The position numbers and the translations under genes are program-made. The notes under the pieces are model-generated. The model made no database searches. It was given only the letters and a program-made list of their open reading frames with translations, and had not been told where the DNA came from. From Macrophomina tecta (Eukaryota; Ascomycota; Dothideomycetes; Botryosphaeriales; Botryosphaeriaceae), in NCBI GenBank assembly GCA_024180945.1, contig JAKSGN010000033.1, positions 310,001-374,000 of the forward strand: a DNA stretch of 64,000 nt, written 5' to 3'. Shown one piece after another: positions 56,816 through 64,000 of this stretch (position 1 is its first letter; every line of letters starts with the position of its first letter).

Positions 56816-57600
56816 ATGGCTGGTGTGAAACGTTTTCGTGACGAAATAGTCTATCGCGTGGAACTATCCACCGCGATTAACGCCTTTACCTTGGTTACAC
56901 GTGCGTGTTTTGACTGTATAGCTAACGGGCGTATCTATAGGATTGGTTCTCGTTCTTCTCGCTGTGGGGAGTGTGCCGCTCGAGGTTATATTATGTATAA
57001 TGCTTAGAAGGTTTCCGTAGCTACTAGTAAGAGGATATTTTCTTTGCCTTTCCTTTTGCTAATGGCTTAATAGTAAATCGCTTACGTCGCTAATAAGAGC
57101 GTATTCGGTCTAAAGAGAAGATTACTTATCGTAACTTCTAGAAAGTATCGGAGGCGTTAGAGAAGTTATAGTCTCGTTTTTATACTTCTTTCTCGAAGCT
57201 AGTGCGCCTTTATAAATAGTAGAAGCTTTTAGAGAATCGTAGCTTCTCTATCTTAGATCGCGAACTTTTCTTAGACAGCGTAGCGGCTTTAGAGGAGAAA
57301 GACCGGCGATTATTAGAGTAGTTAGCGGCTGGGGATCCCGGAGATTCTAAAAATTCTAAGGGCCCTTTCTTATTAAAACGGCTATGTTACGAGTCGGTGG
57401 GTTCTACTACGCCGTAGGCGGCTAAGTCTGCCGGCGAGTCTATAGCTAGTACGCGGACTCCGCGTTTTCTTAGGCATACGGATTTTGCCCGTTTATCGTC
57501 GTCTTTAGTATAGAATATTACGGCTCTTAAGGGTCTTCCGTCGTTCTTGCTTAAGAACGGCCTCGTTTTCGCGGGAGGTCGGGGTTCTGACGGTGGAACT
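56816..57600 (+). pseudogene. Antisense ORF with Cys motif in element C
   Basis: An intact start (MAGVKRFRDEIVYRVEL) leads into RACFDCIANGR and RCGECAARG, two C-x2-C pairs, then stops at 57007. After the stop the same frame goes on with a charged coiled-coil-like part (LFLDSVAALEEKDRRLLE) broken by RIP codons to about 57600. It runs opposite to gag-pol at the element's 3' end. Element B has the same frame at 8460-8990. It could be a small zinc-binding protein with a coiled coil, made from an antisense promoter near the LTR. I do not recognise a named family. Confidence 0.5.
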
Positions 57601-57779
57601 CTATAATAAGGTCTAGGTATATATCGTTCTTTAGTATTTACTAGTTATCTTTATTTTCGTAACCTTTCTATTTAACGAGATATTTAAGCTAACGATTAAA
57701 TTGTTTATAGTCTAGAATCTTTTTAACTAGGTATTAGTCTTTCTCGGCGTTAGGGTTTTTTAGTATAATCTCTTTCTAA

Positions 57780-60700
57780 GTTTTTAGGATGGTAGCGTTT
57801 TCCGGTGCTGGCTCGAGCATTACTACGTAAAAGGTAGAATTTATCCGTGTATTAGGTAGTTTAAGTCGATACGTAACTTCTTCGAGTTTTTCTATAATTT
57901 CGAATAGACCGATTTTCTTAAAATCTAATTTATCGCTCGGTCGCTTTGATTTAATATTCTTTATAAGGAGGTATACTTTATCTCCCCTTTTAAGGTTTAG
58001 TGCCGCCTAGTACCGTCTGTTATAGTACTTAGATATTATAATTCGTACGTATTTAAGGTTAAGACTAATGGCTTTATATAATTCTCTTAGCTGCTTGGCT
58101 TTAAGAACGCCTTTCTAGGCTAATTTTCTACTTAGAATAGCTTCTCTATACGCGTCTAGTTTAAACCTATAGTTAGTAAAGAACGGGAATACGTTAGTTA
58201 ACTCTTATTTAGCGCTATTATAGGCGAATTATATTATAGATAGCTATATAGCCTAGTCGTCCTATGGGTAGTTAATATAATAGCAGAGATATTATTCGAG
58301 AGTTCGGTTTATTCGTTCTATCTAGCCGTCAGTTTGCGCGTATATTATTATAGAGAGTTTATTCTTTACTCTAAGCTAGCGTATAAGCGTTTACTAAAAT
58401 TTAGATCTTATTAGCTTATTTTTATTTAAAACTAGTACTTCCGGCATTCCGTGATCCGCGAAGATATATCGAAGAAACGTATAGGCTAGCTATTCTATAT
58501 TCGATACTTCTAGGTAGGGTAAAAAGAGTGCGTACTTCGTAAGTCTATCGATAAAGACTAGGATTAAGTTAAACTTAACTTCTATAAGCGGATCTCTAAA
58601 CTCTAGTAGCTTTATAATAAAGTCTAGTGTAATCTATTGCTATAGTCGTTCTAGTACTTCTAGGGGTTATAGTTGTTCGTATAGAGCGTATATTACGGCT
58701 TTACTTCGGATATAAAGGTTGTATTGCGAAACTATACGCTAGACTATTTTTCGTAATCCTAGGAAGTAGAAGTTTTATGTGATTCTCTTAGTTATTCTAT
58801 CGATGCCCTAATATTTATGCGCGGGTGCTACGTGTATATTCTTAACGAGTGCTTTTCGTAGTCTTATCGGGATATAGATTAATTCTTTAAAGAGAAGCGT
58901 TTCTTCTCTATCTTAAGTAATACGCGGGTTGTTTTTAAGCGCTAAAAGTTTCTGCGCGAAGGAGTTCTAAGCGTATACTTCTTAGATCTTCTAATGCTAC
59001 GGGTTTAACTCGATGCGAAGTATTAGGAAAGACTATCTAGTAAGGATAAGCGATCTATCGCTTATCTACTATAATATTATAGGTTGCGGCTCGATTCTTT
59101 CTTCTATATAGTCTACCCTTCTATTAAGCGCGTTAGCGGTGGCGTTGTCTATACCTTTTTTATACGTGATTTTGAAATTGTAGGATGCTAATTCTTATAA
59201 CTAGCGAATTTGTCGTCGGTTTAGCTTCTTAGTCGTGGTGAAGCGCGTGAGATTTTAATAGTTATAATATACTATTATTTGCTACTCGGCTTCTTCTAAG
59301 TAGTGTCTCTAGTACTTAAATACTAAGACGATAGCTAAGAGCTTCTTATTATAGGTATCGTAGTTAAGCTTTGCCGGGGTAAACTTTTTTAAGTAGAACG
59401 CGATTAGATGCTATCTATCTTTATTATTAGGCTAGCTAAGGCATACTTCTAGGGCGAATCCTAACGTATTAGTTTTTACTTTAATTGGTTTGTTAGGATT
59501 ATATATTTCTAAGATAGGTGCTTCGTAAAATATTCTCTTTAGCGAATTAAAGGCTTGCTGCTAATCGTCTTTTTATTAGAAGCTATACTTCTTTTAAGTA
59601 AGTCGCGTTAAAGATTTCGTAATCTTTAAATAGTTCTAGATAAACTTTCTATAGAAGTTCGCGAATCTAAGAAAGAACTATACTTTCTTAATCGCCTTTG
59701 GTATTGGCTATTTTCTAATAGAATCTAGTTTCGAGTTGTCTATACCGATATATCTAGGGGTAATAATAAAGCCTAAGAATTCTATTCTTTATACGTGCTA
59801 CTCGCACTTATCGGGCGCGATAGTTAGATTCTTAGCTTAAAGGGTTTCTAGAACCTTTCTAATATACTTTTTATATTTCTTGAGTGTTTCTAAGAAGATA
59901 AGGATATCGTTAAGGTAGGCTAGATAGAAGATATCTAAGTATTCGCGTAGCGTATTATTAACGAGCGATTAAAAGGTTGCTAGCGCGTTTATAAGCCCGA
60001 ATAGTATTACCGTATACTTATAGAGTCCTAGTCTTATTTTAAAGATTATCTTCTATTCTTTCCCTTCTTTAATTCTAACTAGGTAATATCCGTTCCTAAG
60101 GTCTAGTTTTATAAAGTACTTTGTATTTCCTAACTTGTCCTGGAGCTTATTAATGCGTGGGAGCGGGTATTAGTTCTTAATTATAATGTCGTTAAGTTAT
60201 CGATAGTTAACGTAGAGGCGTAGCTTGCTATTCTTCTTAGAAACGAAGAGGATCGGATATTCGGCTAATAATATTAATAGTTAAATATATTCTCGTTTAA
60301 GGTTCTTCTTAATATATTTCTTTAAAGCCTTTATTTTCTTCTTTAATAAGAAGTAGATAGGCTTATAAGCTAGTTTCGTTTCTAGCTTAAGCGGAATCTT
60401 ATAGTTCTATAGTTAATATTTGGGTAAGTCTTCTTTTCCTCTTTTTTAGTAAATAGTAACTAAGTTCTAATACTCTTCGGGTACCGTTTCTATTTTAGGT
60501 ATTAGAGGTATTTCTCGTAGTTACTACTATATCTCTAAACTACTATATTATTCTCTTTTAATCCTCGCAGGATCGTCTTCTTCGATGGGAGTTAGATAGT
60601 TTTTATCTCTTAGTCCTTCTCGTTAGGCCCTGGCTAATGCTCTTTATTATACCGCCGGTGAGGGTTTAATATATATAAGGTAGATCTATTGTCTTTAGCG

Positions 60701-63640
60701 TCGTATACGCCTAAATACCTCTTTTAAGATTGTTTATATATCTATAGGGGGTTCTATAGCTACTAATTACTTTCGCGAAGCCTTACTCTTAGCCTTACGC
60801 TTTCTCCGCGTAGTCCTTCGTAATAAGTGTTATATCTAATTTTCGGGAATACTTAACTTAGTAGGGCTTACTTCGCTTAAGGCGCTGTATTTTACCGAGA
60901 AGGCGGTATTTTATATACTATAGTTCTAGTCCTATTTTAGGCCTTTCTTAAGGTTGCCGTTAATGCTGCTAACGCTAGGCCTTACGCTATTATTTAAGTC
61001 TTGCGTTTCTTTTAATAATTTAAGGGTGTTATTTCGCTTAGTAGGGCTTATTTCTGCGATAGGGCTATATTTTACTAAGGAGGCTTCGCTTTCTACGTCG
61101 TAGTTCTAGTTCTAACTTATACTACTATTAGAGTCGCCTATATAGCTACTACTCTTAGGCCTTACGTTAGCTACTTCTCGATTTATAGTAGATAAAAGTC
61201 GCTATAGAGTATTTATTAACCTGTTTTCTATACGTAAATCGAATTTTTATAGGAGGTCGTTAATTTCTTCTTAGAAAACGATTTTGTCTTCTTCGCTAAA
61301 GTCGAAGATAGGTTTCTACGTTCGGATCTAGGGTATATCTAGAATAATATTATGCCTAGGGATTCTTTAAATATCGAGAGAAATCTACTCCCGATAGTTT
61401 TTAATCTAGAGGGTTACTTTCTTCATTTTTATCTTTACCTAGCCTTCTTTATAGACTAAGCTTTTCCCGTTAAATTCGCTAAGCGGATATAGCTCTTTCT
61501 TTTTTTAGTATAGGATCTTGTATTGTTCTATAAACTTATTATATATAAAGTTTCCGCTCGACTCTATATTAATTAGTATTAAGATAGGACGTCCGTTAAG
61601 CGTTTCTTTCATTTTAAATTATCTCTAAAGATTTGGTCCGGTAAGAGTTTCCGTATTTAATATATGTAATACTATGTAAAAGGACCTAGACTATAGCTCC
61701 TAGGTCGATTCTAATATTATAGGGCCGTCTAGTTTTTTAGCTTTAAATAGTTATAGACTTCGCTATATATATAGTCTTTTTATTTATTAACTTAAAGGTA
61801 TGCTTGTTTCTAGTTAGTCTATTTATTAGTACGTAACTATTTTCGCTAGTAGACTATATCCCTTCGCACCTAATATTAGAAAGTCGGTATGTTAAGTTTC
61901 TCGTTCGGTATCTATTAGAGTGTGCGATTCTAGATAGTTGCCGTATCGTGCTAATAAAGAATCCTCGCTAACTTTTAGAGGGAGTCGTAGTTTACCTATT
62001 CGCGCGTAGAGGTTTCTTGGTGGTGGCGCTCGATAAGTATTATATTTTTAGTTACTAGGAGTTCGTACTTCTTTTCGTCTTATTCGATCCGGATTTTCTA
62101 AAGAGTATTCTGGCGCTATTTCTAGAGGACTATTAAGGCAAGGCTTCTTTAATACGAAATCTAGATAGTCCTAAGGTTGCCCTATTCGTTATATAAGTGC
62201 TCGCTAATGCAGTATCTTTTAGTAAGAACTTCTAATAAGATAAGGGTATTCTATTTATTAGATAGTATTAGAGGGTTTTCTAATTATACGCTATCGCCGC
62301 TTTTGGTTGTGCTTTTATAGAGTTCTTTTATTTCGCTATTAACTAGTTCTTCGTCTAAGGGGAAACTATTAATAATCTTATCGGTCTTGATAACTTTCTC
62401 GTTCCTAGTTATTATACCGAATTGTCGCGGTTTATAGGGATACTATTCTAATATATTCTTGCTGCTTTGGTGCGTCTAATAGTTATCGTTGTAGTAGGCT
62501 GTCTAGTGTAGTATATCGTAATTATCTTAACGGGATATAATCGATACTTCGCGTTAGGCGCTTAAGGTCTGCTTCTTTTTTTTTTTATTGCGAGGGTTCT
62601 GCGGATACTTAGAAGAGAAGTACTTATTACTACCGTAGGTAATATAGAGTCGATTCTTATAGCGCTATTTCTATTTGTTTATTTAGTTTAGATTAGGTTC
62701 TTTAGGCTTTTTATTATTATTTCGACTCTTATTCCCTTTCTTATTATCTTAACGGTTAGCGGCGTCTAAAGCTATAGTATTTTTTTTTTTTAACGTGGTG
62801 CGTTCTTGGCGTGGCTTAGTTATATTCGCTTAATAGCTATTCTTCTTCTCGAACTATTTGTTGGTGCGTCTTCTATCTATATCGATAGCTAGGCGGATTA
62901 GTTTCGGGAGCGTTTCTAGTTTATTATAGTAGGATATAGCTTCTTTAATCTCGTTCTTTAGGCCGCGGTAGTATAGCTATTAGAGCGTGTAGTCTAAGTA
63001 TTCTCTAGCGACGTAGGCTACTTCTTAGAATTCGGCCATGTAGTCGAGTACGGACTTTTTTTACTAGATTTTAAAAAGAATTTAATTGGCACGCTTAGCC
63101 TCGTTAATAGTACTAAAAGCGTTCTGTAGTTATTTAGCGAATATTCTATAGTCGGAGAAGATGGCCTAGGTCTAAGGCGACTATTACTATTATAGCTTCT
63201 TCTAGGTTTCTTATTTATACGGTCTGAACTACTTTTCTGCTGCTCCTTAGAGGAAGGTACTAGCGTAGCGAATCTTATTTATGTCGTTGCTAAATTATTC
63301 TTTAGCGAAGTATAGATAGTCTTTTAGCTATATAAGAAAGCTTTACGTCTTAGTACGTTCTCTATAGTAAAGGTCCGGCTTTAGTATCTTAATCTTAGTG
63401 GTTAGGTCCCTTATAGGGCTTGGCCTAGTAGCTTAATTCTACCGATTCCTTAGGACGAGATTCTCGGCTCGTAGTTTCTAAATTATCTATATAAGTTCTC
63501 TTATAGTAGGCTCCGTTTGCTCCTATCGAGCGGGCTGAGGGGGCCCGGGAGTTAGTATATAAGGAATAGCTAGACGATCTTATCCCGCGCTAATATCCTC
63601 TATATTAATCGAGTCTATTGCTGTTTTCTAAACTCGTTAG
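57780..63640 (-). pseudogene. gag-pol relic of element C
   Basis: Minus strand, reading from right to left. Gag lies at about 63.6-62.6 kb with a CCHC knuckle near 62.65 kb that now reads Y-x2-Y-x4-K-Y style residues in place of Cys/His. RT is at about 60.3-59.7 kb: [21 protein letters not shown] sequence and the catalytic box as AYLNDIL, first Asp changed to Asn. RNase H and integrase lie toward 57.8 kb. Stops from RIP occur throughout. Confidence 0.8.
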
Positions 63641-63709
63641 GGGGTAATACCTTACCCGATAAGACTTAATCTTAGAGCCTTCCTCTCCTTACAAGGATAG
63701 TAGTTAAAG

Positions 63710-64000
63710 TATAACGAGCGGGCCTCTACCTCTAAGAATCTAAATACTAAAGAGGGAGAAAACCTGTTAAGGGGGTTTTCTTAAGTAGATATAAGAAGAG
63801 GGTAAGAGCAAGTCGAATACGTAATAAGACTAAGTACTACGTGCGAAGGCCATGTTACTAATAATATATAAATTGTTATTAAAGTTGACTACGAAGGTTA
63901 AAGCTATCTAAGGAGTATAGTTTATATATAGTAGGAAAGTATATATAATCTAGTAGTTTAGAGGTTTATTTTGTCGATCCGTTGAACGTCTGAACTGGTA
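63710..64000 (-). repeat. Right LTR of element C (partial)
   Basis: Begins TATAACGAGCGGGCCTCTACC and follows the left LTR to the window end, including the C-specific middle (GTTGAACGTCTGAACTGGTA at the very end). Confidence 0.85.

Larger units (their letters stand above)
56271..64000 (-). mobile_element. Ty3/Gypsy LTR retrotransposon C, RIP-decayed, runs off the window
   Basis: Left LTR 56271-56714 (444 bp, TGTAACGAGC to GTAATA) and the start of the right LTR at 63710 (TATAACGAGC). The purine tract against the left LTR (on the minus strand) and minus-strand RT place gag at the right end. Internal order matches element B. The two LTR types share their outer parts but differ in the middle (444 against 486 bp), so B and C are sister subfamilies. 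RIP is milder than in B: an ORF of 63 codons survives at the left end. The right flank and the second target duplication are outside the window; the left flank CTTAC (56266-56270) is the expected duplicate. Confidence 0.9.

Noticed and set aside
1..64000. CRISPR arrays, bacterial operons, rRNA genes
   Set aside because: None seen; the sequence is eukaryotic with spliceosomal introns throughout.

Overview
The window comes from the nuclear genome of a filamentous ascomycete (Pezizomycotina; a Dothideomycete is plausible but not shown). The protein-coding genes carry short introns of about 49-146 nt with GTAWGT-like donors, CTRAC-like branch points and YAG acceptors. The repeats are mutated almost entirely from CpA to TpA on both strands, which is the signature of repeat-induced point mutation (RIP). 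Gene-bearing DNA is GC-rich or balanced. It is broken by two AT-rich blocks, 7.8-22.8 kb and 56.3 kb to the window end, which are decayed Ty3/Gypsy retrotransposons.

Layout. 1-7.8 kb: an RBR-type E3 ubiquitin ligase gene, a degenerate tRNA-Ala, a small conserved protein and an ATP-grasp enzyme. 7812-22758: a minus-strand Gypsy element (486-bp LTRs, 5-bp target duplication) with a second, plus-strand chromodomain Gypsy element nested in it (9269-16420, 188-bp LTRs). 22.7-35.4 kb: an accessory-looking stretch with an AAA+ ATPase gene whose last codons were replaced by the retrotransposon insertion, a divergent DUF7708-type NLR-like gene with a frameshift, a probable BTB relic, an intact SDR gene, a VOC/glyoxalase gene with a frameshift, half of a sugar transporter and an NmrA-like gene. 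37.6-43.3 kb: two housekeeping genes in divergent arrangement, TFIIF alpha (RAP74) and a Cid1-type nucleotidyltransferase. 43.3-47.5 kb: a long GC-rich intergenic stretch with T-tracts. 47.6-49.6 kb: a seven-exon hexose transporter. 50.3-56.3 kb: an intact intronless tyrosine recombinase with C-terminal zinc fingers, tail-to-tail with an SNF2-like helicase gene. 56271 to the end: a third Gypsy element, relative of the first, inserted at a 5' splice site of the SNF2-like gene.

The most unusual signal is at 50.3-56 kb. A near-perfect 12-bp palindrome, CAAACWWGTTTG, usually followed by AAG, occurs five times and once in degenerate form across the recombinase and helicase genes. It lies in coding sequence, in the recombinase 3' flank, and in all three internal helicase introns. 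I did not see it elsewhere in the window. This suggests that the two genes belong to one unit, perhaps a recombinase-helicase mobile element with dispersed binding sites. That is inference.

Exon boundaries are my own, derived from splice signals and reading-frame continuity. All family assignments come from motif recognition without database searches.
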